The translations under genes were made by a program, and so were the position numbers. Positions 1-8,131 of a DNA stretch of 61,589 nt are shown one piece after another. The DNA is from RGIG6307 sp964424345. Its GTDB lineage: Bacteria; Bacillota; Clostridia; Lachnospirales; Lachnospiraceae. The notes under the pieces were generated by a model. It searched no databases. It saw only the letters and a program-made list of their open reading frames with translations, and had not been told where the DNA came from. Position 1 is the stretch's first letter; every line of letters begins with the position of its first letter. Location: contig CAYRIK010000009.1 in assembly GCA_964424345.1 (NCBI GenBank), positions 1-61,589 on the forward strand. Reading direction: 5' to 3'.

Positions 1-54
1 TAAGGCAACGGACTCTGACTCCGTCATTTCAAGGTTCGAATCCTTGTAGCCCTG
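1..54 (+). tRNA. tRNA-Gln (CTG), 3' part
   Basis: The window opens inside a tRNA. Visible are the end of the D-arm, an anticodon stem-loop ACGGA-CTCTGAC-TCCGT giving anticodon CTG (Gln), a T-arm CAAGG-TTCGAAT-CCTTG, and the 3' acceptor strand ending in discriminator G at 54. CCA is not encoded, so it would be added by the CCA-adding enzyme. The 5' acceptor strand and most of the D-arm lie before the window. A terminator follows at once. Confidence 0.9.
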
Positions 55-61
55 TGAAAGA

Positions 62-95
62 AAGACTCAGTAGATAATCTACTGAGTCTTTTTGT
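62..95 (+). terminator. Rho-independent terminator of the tRNA
   Basis: Inverted repeat AAGACTCAGTAGA / TCTACTGAGTCTT with a short loop, followed by a T-run. It ends the tRNA transcript. Confidence 0.9.
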
Positions 96-120
96 ATACT
101 AGGAAATTACTTGTTTTCCG
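93..120 (+). repeat. Dispersed post-terminator element, copy 1
   Basis: TGTATACTAGGAAAT followed after a few bases by TTTTCC, so that GGAAA can pair with TTTCC. Three other copies of TGTATATTAGGAAAT-like sequence occur in the window at about 2219, 9463 and 57715. Confidence 0.55.
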
Positions 121-124
121 GCAG

Positions 125-156
125 TAAAAAAAGAGCAGCCTTTTAAAGACTGCCCT
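125..156 (-). terminator. Terminator of the DUF3048 gene
   Basis: On the minus strand a GGGCAGTCTTT / AAAGGCTGCTC stem is followed by seven T residues. It lies 12 bases past the stop codon of the minus-strand lipoprotein gene. Confidence 0.85.
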
Positions 157-167
157 TATTATAAACA

Positions 168-1322
168 TTACTGTACGATCAATTCATCCCATCTGTCAGT
201 AGAAACTAATCCAACGTAAGTTTTACCAGTATTTAATGTGATTTCGTTTCCGCTCTTATCATAGAATTTTGTTGCTTCGTAATCTGCACCTTTTTTCCAT
301 GTTACAGGAATTGCTTTACCGCCTGTGATATAGTATCCTTTACCACTCTGATTGAAAAGGTTAAATTCCATATAACCATTTGCATCTAATTCTTTTACTT
401 CAGCTTCCTGAAGGATTACGTTTGTAAATGCAAGCTGCTTGTTGTCGTTTTCAGGATCGATGTGTGCAGAACCATATTCAAAATACAGATATGTATTGCT
501 TTCTGCATCATACATCAGCTTAGAAACGTTGTGAGGGAATGGAAGGTCTACTAAAGTACAATCAGAAGAATCGCTGTTTGTACTTAAATCTACAGGATTT
601 GTTTCATCTGCAAATAACCAGTGAGCACCCTGATAGTAAGAGTTATAATCGTAAGAAATCTTAGCAGATTCTAATCTGGAAGTAATTTCTCCTGTTGTAA
701 CATATTCTGTAAATTCTCTTGCCTTGCCATTATCGATACGTGCAAAACCGCCGCTTAAATGGTCAATCCATGGATTCTTTAAGTAAGCATCAATATAGAA
801 TGGACCGCCGTCGTGGATCAATACTGCGTTGTATTCAGGTGCGAGCATGAAATGTGTTGGACGTGCACTTCGGATACTTCCGAAACGTGTAATGCTGCCC
901 CAATCTTTTACGATTGCCATAAAACGTGTAATTTCACCGTTTGCAGTGCTGTTCATCAATTCGTATACGATATCTGCCTGTGTCATACCGTAGTGATTTA
1001 AAGCTGTTTTTTCATTGTCTACTAAAATAGCAACAGGACGCTGATCTTTGAGTACTTCAGAAATCCATTCGTTTGTTAATTCGCTTCGGTACATACCTTC
1101 ATGATTTTCTTCTACTATTTCAACTTCTGTTTCTGTAGAAGCTTCTGTAGAAGTATCGTCTTTCTTTTCTGTTGTTTCAGTCTGTGTATCATCTTTTTTT
1201 ACTTCTGATTCTTTAGATGTGTTAGTAGAAATAACCTCCTGTTTATCTTTTTCACCACATCCAGCTAAAGAACTGCAAGCCAATGCAGCAGCCAGAAGCA
1301 CTACTAATGATTTCTTTTTCAT
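168..1322 (-). CDS. DUF3048 (YerB-like) lipoprotein
   Basis: A 384-residue secreted lipoprotein. The N-terminus is a type II signal peptide with lipobox LAGC (Cys at about 22), followed by a Ser/Thr/Glu/Lys-rich linker to about residue 80. The rest matches the DUF3048 family (B. subtilis YerB): RPVAILVDN near 95, then ADIVYEL, GEITRFMA, and RSARP with a conserved HDGG segment. Family function is unknown; it is presumed to work at the cell surface. The gene stands alone, with its own terminator, and runs away from the next gene. Start is the ATG preceded by a GAAAGGA ribosome site. Confidence 0.9.
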   Translation of the reverse strand: MKKKSLVVLLAAALACSSLAGCGEKDKQEVISTNTSKESEVKKDDTQTETTEKKDDTSTEASTETEVEIVEENHEGMYRSELTNEWISEVLKDQRPVAILVDNEKTALNHYGMTQADIVYELMNSTANGEITRFMAIVKDWGSITRFGSIRSARPTHFMLAPEYNAVLIHDGGPFYIDAYLKNPWIDHLSGGFARIDNGKAREFTEYVTTGEITSRLESAKISYDYNSYYQGAHWLFADETNPVDLSTNSDSSDCTLVDLPFPHNVSKLMYDAESNTYLYFEYGSAHIDPENDNKQLAFTNVILQEAEVKELDANGYMEFNLFNQSGKGYYITGGKAIPVTWKKGADYEATKFYDKSGNEITLNTGKTYVGLVSTDRWDELIVQ

Positions 1323-1451
1323 AGTTAAATTCCTTTCTCAACCTACAGCCGTTTTCACCTTCTTAACCACTCGACTGTTTTTATAATATGTTACCAAATT
1401 TATAGTCGTATTTCAAGAAAATTTCGTCTTTATTATGACATGGATTTACGA

Positions 1452-2039
1452 TTAAGCAATCAAGGCTGAAAAAAACAGACTGTAAGCTAAGATACACCAC
1501 GGTTTGCCAAGTACGATGATGGCAGCAAACTTAGAAGTATTCATTTTGGTGATTCCGGTCAGATAACAGAAATAGTCGTCTGGAAATAGTGGAAGAAGCA
1601 TACCAAGAAAGAGAATGAGTGTGTAAAACTTACTATTAGCTGCCCAAGTGGAAATCTTATCATATTTTTGATCGGGAAAAAGTCGTTTGATGAGTCCTTG
1701 CCCATAGCGTCTTGCAAGCCAGAATGCAATCATAGAGCCAAGAGAAATACCGATATAATTGCACCAAAAACCACCCATGCAGCCAAATAATATTGCCCCA
1801 ACGATACAGCCGAGCATTCCTGGGAGAATTGGTACGACAACTTGTGCTGCCTGTATGGTAATCAACATAAGTGGTGCAAACAGACCAAAGCCAGCAATAT
1901 AAGTTTGTAATGTTTCTACAGAGTCAAATTTTCCGTCAAAATAGGCTTTTCCAAGTCCGATACAACAGAGCAGACAAAGGATAATACAAGCGATTTCTCT
2001 ATATTTTTTAGCATGCTTTTTGAAAAGTTCCATAACCAA
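1452..2039 (-). CDS. TVP38/TMEM64 (VTT-domain) membrane protein
   Basis: A 195-residue polytopic membrane protein of the SNARE-associated/VTT family (PF09335, DedA superfamily). Signs are the PILPG segment near residue 71, the GxxxG-rich helix GCIVGAILFGCMGG, the FWLARRYGQ segment near 108, and the late LLPLFPDDYFCYLTGIT motif. About five or six hydrophobic helices are present. DedA-superfamily members are linked to lipid scrambling or undecaprenyl-phosphate and membrane homeostasis, but the substrate of this branch is not known. The start is the second ATG-like option (MVMELF or MELF); both lie at the same ribosome site. Confidence 0.88.
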   Translation of the reverse strand: MVMELFKKHAKKYREIACIILCLLCCIGLGKAYFDGKFDSVETLQTYIAGFGLFAPLMLITIQAAQVVVPILPGMLGCIVGAILFGCMGGFWCNYIGISLGSMIAFWLARRYGQGLIKRLFPDQKYDKISTWAANSKFYTLILFLGMLLPLFPDDYFCYLTGITKMNTSKFAAIIVLGKPWCILAYSLFFSALIA

Positions 2040-2204
2040 TCCGTCCTTTTATTTTTGATAAAAATATCGTAGCAGAACTTTCTTAAAGGATTTTAATGAA
2101 GTTCTTAACAAATTTGGAAGCTATGTTTAAAATTTAGAAAATATCCATAAATATTTTCCTTTAAATCCTTGAAAAACATTTGTAATTCCGTTATCATTTA
2201 CTTC

Positions 2205-2244
2205 GTGCAAAGATTTCTTGTATATTAGGAAATACCTTTTGCAC
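2205..2244. promoter_or_regulatory. Inverted repeat enclosing the dispersed element, upstream of the thioesterase promoter
   Basis: The 318-base gap between the VTT gene and the thioesterase (2040-2357) holds a 40-base imperfect palindrome: outer arms GTGCAAA / TTTTGCAC and inner arms ATTTC / GAAAT, with TTGTATATTAG in the loop. It ends five bases before a -35 box, so it could be an operator or an RNA hairpin. A smaller hairpin GAAAATAT / ATATTTTC sits at 2137-2158. It contains copy 2 of the dispersed element (TGTATATTAGGAAAT at 2219). Confidence 0.5.
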
Positions 2245-2248
2245 TAGA

Positions 2249-2277
2249 TTGATATAGGACAGCAATCCTTATAGAAT
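2249..2277 (+). promoter_or_regulatory. Putative sigma-A promoter of the thioesterase gene
   Basis: TTGATA (2249-2254), a 17-base spacer, and TAGAAT (2272-2277). The predicted start near 2284 leaves a leader of about 75 bases before the ATG. Confidence 0.55.
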
Positions 2278-2357
2278 GCTGTATATGCAAACAGATTATG
2301 AGTGGGTGTCGAAAAAAGAATATTGATCCAAATGAAAAATAAGGAAAAGGAAAAACG

Positions 2358-3065
2358 ATGTTTAAATTTACAAGCAAAGTTCGTTACAGTGAAACAGATG
2401 AGACAGGTTACTTGGGAGTTCCTAGAATTATAGATTATTTTCAGGATTGTTCTAATTTTCAGTCAGATGAGCTGGGAGTTGGACGTGCGTATTTAGAGGA
2501 AAGACATTTGGCATGGGTATTGAGTTTTTGGCAGATAGTAATCCACCGAAGACCTGCAATGGGTGAAACGATATATTCAGGAACATTTCCATATGAATTT
2601 AAAGGCTGTATGGGATTGAGAAACTTTTTATTAGAGGATGAAGCCGGAGAACGTATTGTAAGTGCCAACTCTGTTTGGACCTTATTGGATATGCAGTCAG
2701 GCAGACCGGTAAAAGCTGGAAGTGATATTTCAGAGCAGTATACGATAGAAGAAAAACTTCCTATGGAATATGCAGCTAGAAAATTAACGATTCCACAAGA
2801 AGGACAGGTATTAGAACCAATCAAAGTAAGCAGAGAGTATATAGATACCAATCATCATATGAACAATGCAAAATATGTTGCAGCAGCGATGAATTTTGTG
2901 CCTAGCCATTTAGAAGTAAAAGAGCTTAGGATAGAGTATAAGAAGCAGGCGTATCTTGGAGATATCATATATCCATTTGTAGCTTCTATAGAGGGTGGAC
3001 TTGCAATCAGTCTTCGTGATGCAGATGCAAATCCGTATGTAAATATGCATATTTTGGTAGGATAA
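2358..3065 (+). CDS. Acyl-ACP thioesterase
   Basis: A 235-residue cytosolic enzyme that hydrolyses acyl-ACP to free fatty acid and ACP, ending fatty acid synthesis. It has the double hot-dog layout of PF01643: an N-terminal half with RYSETDETGYLGV and WVLSFWQIVIHRRP, and a C-terminal half with the catalytic-type motif DTNHHMNNAKYV near residue 160 (Asn and His of the FatA/FatB active site). The length is typical of bacterial members. It is followed after six bases by the S1-domain gene and is probably co-transcribed. ATG start is preceded by AAGGAAAAGG. Confidence 0.92.
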   Translation: MFKFTSKVRYSETDETGYLGVPRIIDYFQDCSNFQSDELGVGRAYLEERHLAWVLSFWQIVIHRRPAMGETIYSGTFPYEFKGCMGLRNFLLEDEAGERIVSANSVWTLLDMQSGRPVKAGSDISEQYTIEEKLPMEYAARKLTIPQEGQVLEPIKVSREYIDTNHHMNNAKYVAAAMNFVPSHLEVKELRIEYKKQAYLGDIIYPFVASIEGGLAISLRDADANPYVNMHILVG

Positions 3066-3083
3066 AAAGAATTGGAGAAGAAC

Positions 3084-3944
3084 ATGATTAAATTAGGAGA
3101 AATTCAGAAGTTAGTAATCGTAAAAAAAGTGGATTTTGGTGTATATGTAGCACCAGAAGACGTATTAGGAGATAAAGAAGCGTTACAGGAACAGAAAGTA
3201 TTGCTTCCAAGCAAGTATGTACCTGAATTTGCAAAAGAAGGCGATTCTTTGGAAGTATTTATTTATAAAGATTCCAAAGACAGAATCATTGCAACAACAA
3301 AAGAGCCAAAGCTTGTTATGGGACAGGTTGCAAGACTTCGTGTAGCACAGACAAATAAGTTTGGTGCATTTTTGGACTGGGGATTAGAAAAAGATTTATT
3401 CCTTCCATTTAAACAGCAGAAAAAACGAGTACAGGAAGGGGAAGATGTATTAGTTTCCCTTTACATTGATAAAAGCAGCCGTCTTTGTGCAACTATGAAT
3501 GTATACCATGATCTTAAAACAGATAGCCCATACAAAAAGGAAGATCGTGTAACAGGTACTGTTTATGAAATCAGTCCAAACTTTGGTGCATTTGTTGCAG
3601 TAGATGATATGTATTCCGGTCTGATTGCCAAAAAAGAATTGTTTGGCGAAGTAACAGTTGGAGAACAGATTACAGCAAGAGTTATTCAGGTAAAAGAAGA
3701 TGGCAAGTTGGATTTAAGCATTCGTGAAAAGGCATACTTGCAGATTTCAGCAGATGCAGAGAAGATTGCAGATTTAATCGACCGTTTTGGGGGTGCATTA
3801 CCATTTAATGACAAAGCAAATCCAGAAGTAATCCGCAGAGAAACAGGCATGAGCAAAAATGAATTTAAGCGTGCCGTAGGCAATTTGCTCAAATCAGGAC
3901 GTATTGAGATTACAGAGAGAGGTATTCGAAAAATTTCTAAGTAA
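3084..3944 (+). CDS. CvfB-family S1 RNA-binding protein
   Basis: A 286-residue cytosolic protein with tandem S1-type OB folds. The repeated segments VVKKVDFGVYVA, NKFGAFLDWGLEKDLFLPF and SPNFGAFVAVDDMYSGLI mark three S1-like units, followed by a C-terminal winged helix (about 225-286). This is the CvfB/YitL architecture; S. aureus CvfB binds RNA and affects virulence gene expression. I chose the ATG at 3084 because GGAGAA (3074-3079) is correctly placed for it; an upstream in-frame TTG at 3072 overlaps that site. Probably in an operon with the thioesterase. Confidence 0.88.
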   Translation: MIKLGEIQKLVIVKKVDFGVYVAPEDVLGDKEALQEQKVLLPSKYVPEFAKEGDSLEVFIYKDSKDRIIATTKEPKLVMGQVARLRVAQTNKFGAFLDWGLEKDLFLPFKQQKKRVQEGEDVLVSLYIDKSSRLCATMNVYHDLKTDSPYKKEDRVTGTVYEISPNFGAFVAVDDMYSGLIAKKELFGEVTVGEQITARVIQVKEDGKLDLSIREKAYLQISADAEKIADLIDRFGGALPFNDKANPEVIRRETGMSKNEFKRAVGNLLKSGRIEITERGIRKISK

Positions 3945-4042
3945 ATATGTCGATTTTTCACAAAACACTATTGATTTTTTTGAGCATTTTGTGTAAATTT
4001 TAATTAACGATACGAAAAGTGAACCTTATCAGGAGAAAAATT

Positions 4043-5128
4043 ATGGTTTCAAATCAAATATTACAAAGTACAATTGAAGGACTCAAAAATATCAGTCGTG
4101 TGGATTTCGCAGTGATGGATGTAGAAGGAAAAGAAATCGCATCCACTTGTGATATGAGAGACTGTGCAGCAAACTGTGTGGAATTTTCTAAATCACATGC
4201 AGACAGTCAGCAGTTACAGGGATATCAGTATTTTAAAATATACGATGAATATCAGTTAGAGTATATTTTAGTAGTGTGCGGAAGTGGAGACGACGTACAC
4301 ATGATCGGTAAAATGAGTGCATTTCAGATTCAGAATCTGATTGTTGCATACAAAGAGCGTTTTGATAAAGATAATTTTATCAAAAACTTATTGTTGGATA
4401 ACCTGTTGCTTATCGACATTTACAGTCGCTCTAAAAAGCTGCGTATGCCTACAGAGCAAAAACGTACTGTTATGCTCATTCAGGCATCTAACAGTCGTGA
4501 ATTAAACGTATTAGAGCTTACAAAGGCAGCTTTTGGCAATAGTCCAAAGGAATTTATTACAGCAGTAGATGAAAAAGACGTTATTATCTTAAAAGATGTT
4601 GCAGAAAATGAAGGCAATGCTGAAATCGACAAATATGCGAAAATGGTCAGTGACCAGCTTACAAAAGATGGCGTAAAAGATATTCGTATTTCTTATGGTG
4701 CATTCGTAAGAGAAATCAAAGATGTCAGCCGTTCTTATAAGGAAGCAAAAATGGCATTAGATGTTGGAAAAATTTTCTGCGAAGACAAAAAAATTATCGC
4801 ATACAGCGAATTAGGAATTGGCAGACTGATTTATCAGCTTCCTATTCCACTTTGTAAAATGTTTATCAGAGAAATCTTTGGTGGAAAGAGTCCAGACGAT
4901 TTTGATGAAGAAACATTGATCACCATTAACAAGTTCTTTGAAAACAGCTTAAATGTTTCTGAAACATCTAGACAGTTATTTATCCATCGTAATACGTTGG
5001 TATATCGTTTGGATAAGCTGCAGAAGACAACAGGATTGGATTTAAGAGTATTTGAAGATGCGATCACTTTCCGTATTGCGTTAATGGTAGTAAAATATAT
5101 GAAATATATGGAATGTTTAGATAATTAA
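4043..5128 (+). CDS. PucR/CdaR-type transcriptional regulator
   Basis: A 361-residue regulator. The N-terminal 120 residues look like a ligand-sensing domain (VDFAVMDVEGKEIAST, with a Cys cluster CDMRDCAANC). The middle (about 150-250) resembles the GGDEF-like CdaR domain, including DVSRSYKEAKMALDVG. The C-terminal 60 residues form the PucR helix-turn-helix (HTH_30): NVSETSRQLFIHRNTLVYRLDKL. Such proteins activate catabolic or metabolite-responsive genes. The ATG at 4043 has AGGAGA at 4031; the longer frame from 4019 lacks a site. Its stop overlaps the ATG at 5128 (TAATG), so it may be coupled to ftsE. Confidence 0.85.
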   Translation: MVSNQILQSTIEGLKNISRVDFAVMDVEGKEIASTCDMRDCAANCVEFSKSHADSQQLQGYQYFKIYDEYQLEYILVVCGSGDDVHMIGKMSAFQIQNLIVAYKERFDKDNFIKNLLLDNLLLIDIYSRSKKLRMPTEQKRTVMLIQASNSRELNVLELTKAAFGNSPKEFITAVDEKDVIILKDVAENEGNAEIDKYAKMVSDQLTKDGVKDIRISYGAFVREIKDVSRSYKEAKMALDVGKIFCEDKKIIAYSELGIGRLIYQLPIPLCKMFIREIFGGKSPDDFDEETLITINKFFENSLNVSETSRQLFIHRNTLVYRLDKLQKTTGLDLRVFEDAITFRIALMVVKYMKYMECLDN

Positions 5129-5958
5129 TGTTGATACCCGCACGCAAGGAAGCGTTCAAAAAGAGCGTTTTCCTTAGTACGGGTATTGATGATTACATCG
5201 ACAGAGAAAGGGCGGAAAAAGTGGCAGATTTTAGAAAAACACGTCCAAGTGACATTGAAATATACGAAGATGACGCGATTGTTTTGGATAATGTAACAAA
5301 ATCTTATAGTGCATCTAACGTATTAAAAGGAATTTCCTTGCGCATCAAAAAAGGTGAATTTGTATTTATTGTAGGTGATAGTGGTTCTGGTAAATCTACA
5401 TTGATCAAATTGCTTTTGCGTGAGTTAAAATCTACAACTGGTACGGTATATGTACTTGGAGAAAACTTAAATACATTAAAGCATAGAAAAGTTCCAGAAT
5501 TTAGAAGAAGACTTGGAGTAGTATTCCAGGACTTCAGATTGCTCAAAAATATGAATGTATATGAAAATGTAGCATTTGCACAGCAGATTACGCAAGTTCC
5601 GGAAGCAAAAATCCGCAGAAATGTGCCAGCTATTTTGTCCAGAGTAGGACTTGGTGGAAAATATAAAGCAAAGCCTCGTCAGCTTTCCGGTGGAGAGCAG
5701 CAAAGAGTCGCTTTGGCAAGAGCTTTAGTAAATAAACCTGAAATCTTATTGTGTGACGAACCTACTGGTAACTTAGACCCAAAAAACAGTTGGGAAATTA
5801 TGAAGTTATTAGAGGAATTTAATGAAGAAGGTACAACTGTAGTAGTTGTAACACATAATCGTGAAATCGTAAATGATATGCAGAAACGTGTTATTACGAT
5901 GCATAAGGGATTCGTTGAGAGTGATGAAGAGATAGGTGGTTACATTTATGAGGATTAA
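5128..5958 (+). CDS. ftsE: FtsE, cell-division ABC ATPase
   Basis: ATPase of the FtsEX complex, which powers periplasm-side murein hydrolases during division. Walker A GDSGSGKS (83-90), signature LSGGEQQRVALARAL, Walker B ILLCDEPTGNLD, and the switch His in VVVVTHN are intact. The family usually begins only a few residues before the IVLDNVTKSY strand, but here the frame has about 48 extra residues. It starts at an ATG that overlaps the upstream stop and crosses a strong DNA inverted repeat (5134-5186). An alternative GTG start at 5221, with GGGCGG just before it, would give a normal 245-residue FtsE. The true start is unresolved. Confidence 0.92.
   Translation: MLIPARKEAFKKSVFLSTGIDDYIDRERAEKVADFRKTRPSDIEIYEDDAIVLDNVTKSYSASNVLKGISLRIKKGEFVFIVGDSGSGKSTLIKLLLRELKSTTGTVYVLGENLNTLKHRKVPEFRRRLGVVFQDFRLLKNMNVYENVAFAQQITQVPEAKIRRNVPAILSRVGLGGKYKAKPRQLSGGEQQRVALARALVNKPEILLCDEPTGNLDPKNSWEIMKLLEEFNEEGTTVVVVTHNREIVNDMQKRVITMHKGFVESDEEIGGYIYED
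5134..5186 (+). promoter_or_regulatory. Long inverted repeat at the 5' end of ftsE
   Basis: ATACCCG (5134-5140) pairs with CGGGTAT (5180-5186), and AAGGAAgCG (5146-5154) with CGttTTCCTT (5165-5175), around an A-rich loop. No T-run follows, so it is not a simple terminator. It could be an attenuator or translational control hairpin, or imply that ftsE starts downstream. Confidence 0.6.
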
Positions 5959-6847
5959 TACATTTTGGTATACTTTAAAAGAAGGCTTTAAAGGTCTTTT
6001 TAGAAATAAATGGTACACACTTGCAAGTATCGCAACGATTAGTGCCTGTTTATTTTTACTTGGCATTTTTAGTGCCATTTTGCTGAATTTCCAGCATATC
6101 GTAGATAACGTTCAGAAAGGCGTTGCAGTTACGACGTTCTTTCAAGAGGGAACAACAGAAGATGAAATTGATACATTAAAAGTATATTTGGAGTCTTTGG
6201 AAGAAATTGATAAGGTTATTTATATTTCTGCAGATGATGCTTGGGCAGAATTTTCTAAAGATTTGAATATGAGCGAATACATGGATGCATTTCCTGAAAA
6301 TCCATTGGCAAACTGTGCAAACTTGGAAATCTATCTGAATGATACATCTAAGCAGGCAGATTTAGTAACATATCTGCAATCTGTGGATATTGTAAGACGT
6401 ATCAATAAATCAGAGCTGGCAGCGACAACGCTGAGTGGCATGGATTCTTTAGTTGGTGCAGCAACGGTCGGTATTATCGGTATTTTATTATTGGTATCTG
6501 TATTCTTAATTAGTAATACAATCACAGTTGGTATTTCTATCCGCAAAGAAGAAATCAATATTATGAAATATATTGGAGCTACAGACTTTTTTGTAAGATT
6601 TCCATTTATCATTCAGGGTATTTTGATTGGTCTGATTGGTGCAGGTATTCCACTGACAGCAATCTATTTCCTGTATAATCAGGTAATTGTGTTTGTAATG
6701 GGTTATTTCCCTTCTCTTAGTACGTTGTTAGGATTTTTAGACGTAAAAGTTGTATTTGATTTATTACTTCCATTAAATCTTGGAGTAGGTGTGGGTATTG
6801 GCTTCTTTGGAAGTTATTTTACTTGTAGAAAGCATTTGAATGTATAA
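5948..6847 (+). CDS. ftsX: FtsX, cell-division permease-like protein
   Basis: A 299-residue integral membrane partner of FtsE. It has an N-terminal amphipathic segment and first TM helix (about 20-45), an extracellular loop (about 46-165) that in Firmicutes contacts PcsB-type hydrolases, then three TM helices (about 170-195, 220-245, 265-295) with the conserved ISIRKEEINIMKYIGATD cytoplasmic loop. The ATG at 5948 overlaps the end of ftsE by 11 bases, typical of coupled ftsEX; a GTG at 5936 is possible. The coiled-coil hydrolase gene follows after 13 bases. Confidence 0.93.
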   Translation: MRINTFWYTLKEGFKGLFRNKWYTLASIATISACLFLLGIFSAILLNFQHIVDNVQKGVAVTTFFQEGTTEDEIDTLKVYLESLEEIDKVIYISADDAWAEFSKDLNMSEYMDAFPENPLANCANLEIYLNDTSKQADLVTYLQSVDIVRRINKSELAATTLSGMDSLVGAATVGIIGILLLVSVFLISNTITVGISIRKEEINIMKYIGATDFFVRFPFIIQGILIGLIGAGIPLTAIYFLYNQVIVFVMGYFPSLSTLLGFLDVKVVFDLLLPLNLGVGVGIGFFGSYFTCRKHLNV

Positions 6848-6860
6848 TGAATAAGGAGAT

Positions 6861-8108
6861 ATGGCATTGAAGAAAAAGCGAAAAAATTGCTTTGTCAGCC
6901 TTGGGATGGCTGCTGCGTTAGCGGCAGCTATTTCTTTAGGAGGAAGTGAGCATGTGTATGCAACGGATTTATCTGGCATCACATCAGATAGTATTGAAGC
7001 GAAAAAAAACGAAGTAGCAGATGCAAAAAAAGAACAGAACAGCATTAAAAATTCTATTTCTGATATAAAGAATGTGATTTCCAAACTGCAAAATCAGAAG
7101 GCAGATTTGAATAAATATATATCTGGTCTCGACAGCAGTATGGCAGGAATACAGAGTAATATTTCTAAGTATGAAAATATGATTCAAGAAAAAGAATCAG
7201 AAATACTTCGCAAACAATCAGAATTAGAACAGGCAAAAATAGAAACAGAACAACAGCATGATGCGATGGTACAGCACATACAATATATGTATGAGCAGGG
7301 AACGAGCAGTTATTTTGAGGTGATATTGCAGGCAAATAGCTTTGCAGATCTGCTCAATCGTGCAGAGTATATGGAAAATGTAACAGCGTACGATAATCAG
7401 GTATTGGAAGAGTTTGTGCTTCAATGTGAGTATATTGAACTGTGCAAGCAGAGTCTGGAATTGGAAAAGACATCCTTAGATGAAAGCAAACAGGCTTTGG
7501 AAACAGAAAAGAGTAATCTTGAAGTTATTCGTAAGCAAAAGGCAGCAGACCTTGCAGCATATGAAGATGATATCAGTATTACAAAAGAACAGCTGAAAGA
7601 GTTAGAAGCAGACCTTCAGTATCAGACGAATCTGATTTCCAGTCTGGAAAAAGAAATTACAGAGGAACAAAAAGAAATCCTTCGTAAAAACAATATGAAT
7701 CTTGGCTACAGCAGTGACGGATTTGCTTTTCCGGCACCAAGCTATGTTGCAGTCAGCTCAGAATTTGGATGGCGCTCAGACCCATTTACGGGCTTAAAAG
7801 CATATCACAATGGAGTTGACTTGGCGGCAGCAGAAGGAACACCAATTGTCGCAGCGTATGATGGTATTGTAGGTCAGGCATCTTATAACGCATCTATGGG
7901 AAATTATATTTACTTAGAGCATGGAGATGGCCTTAGAACAATTTATTTACATGCTTCCAAACTTTATGTTTCTAAAGATGATGTTGTTCACAAGGGAGAT
8001 GTAATTGGTGCAGTTGGTACAACAGGACGTTCCACAGGTCCACATTTACATTTTAGCGTACGTTTAAATGGAGAATATGTAAGTCCATGGAATTATTTGA
8101 CTAGATAG
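6861..8108 (+). CDS. PcsB/EnvC-like murein hydrolase (activator), coiled coil + M23
   Basis: A 415-residue exported protein. After a signal peptide (about 1-35) there is a long coiled coil rich in Glu, Lys and Gln (about 40-275), then a LytM/M23 domain (about 285-415). The zinc ligands look complete: HNGVD (His and Asp), and HLHF in STGPHLHFSV near the end, so it may be an active endopeptidase rather than a degenerate EnvC-type activator. Directly downstream of ftsEX, it is the expected partner regulated by FtsX at the septum. ATG with AAGGAGA seven bases upstream. Confidence 0.92.
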   Translation: MALKKKRKNCFVSLGMAAALAAAISLGGSEHVYATDLSGITSDSIEAKKNEVADAKKEQNSIKNSISDIKNVISKLQNQKADLNKYISGLDSSMAGIQSNISKYENMIQEKESEILRKQSELEQAKIETEQQHDAMVQHIQYMYEQGTSSYFEVILQANSFADLLNRAEYMENVTAYDNQVLEEFVLQCEYIELCKQSLELEKTSLDESKQALETEKSNLEVIRKQKAADLAAYEDDISITKEQLKELEADLQYQTNLISSLEKEITEEQKEILRKNNMNLGYSSDGFAFPAPSYVAVSSEFGWRSDPFTGLKAYHNGVDLAAAEGTPIVAAYDGIVGQASYNASMGNYIYLEHGDGLRTIYLHASKLYVSKDDVVHKGDVIGAVGTTGRSTGPHLHFSVRLNGEYVSPWNYLTR

Positions 8109-8131
8109 AAAAACAGAAAGAGGTGTTTTGG

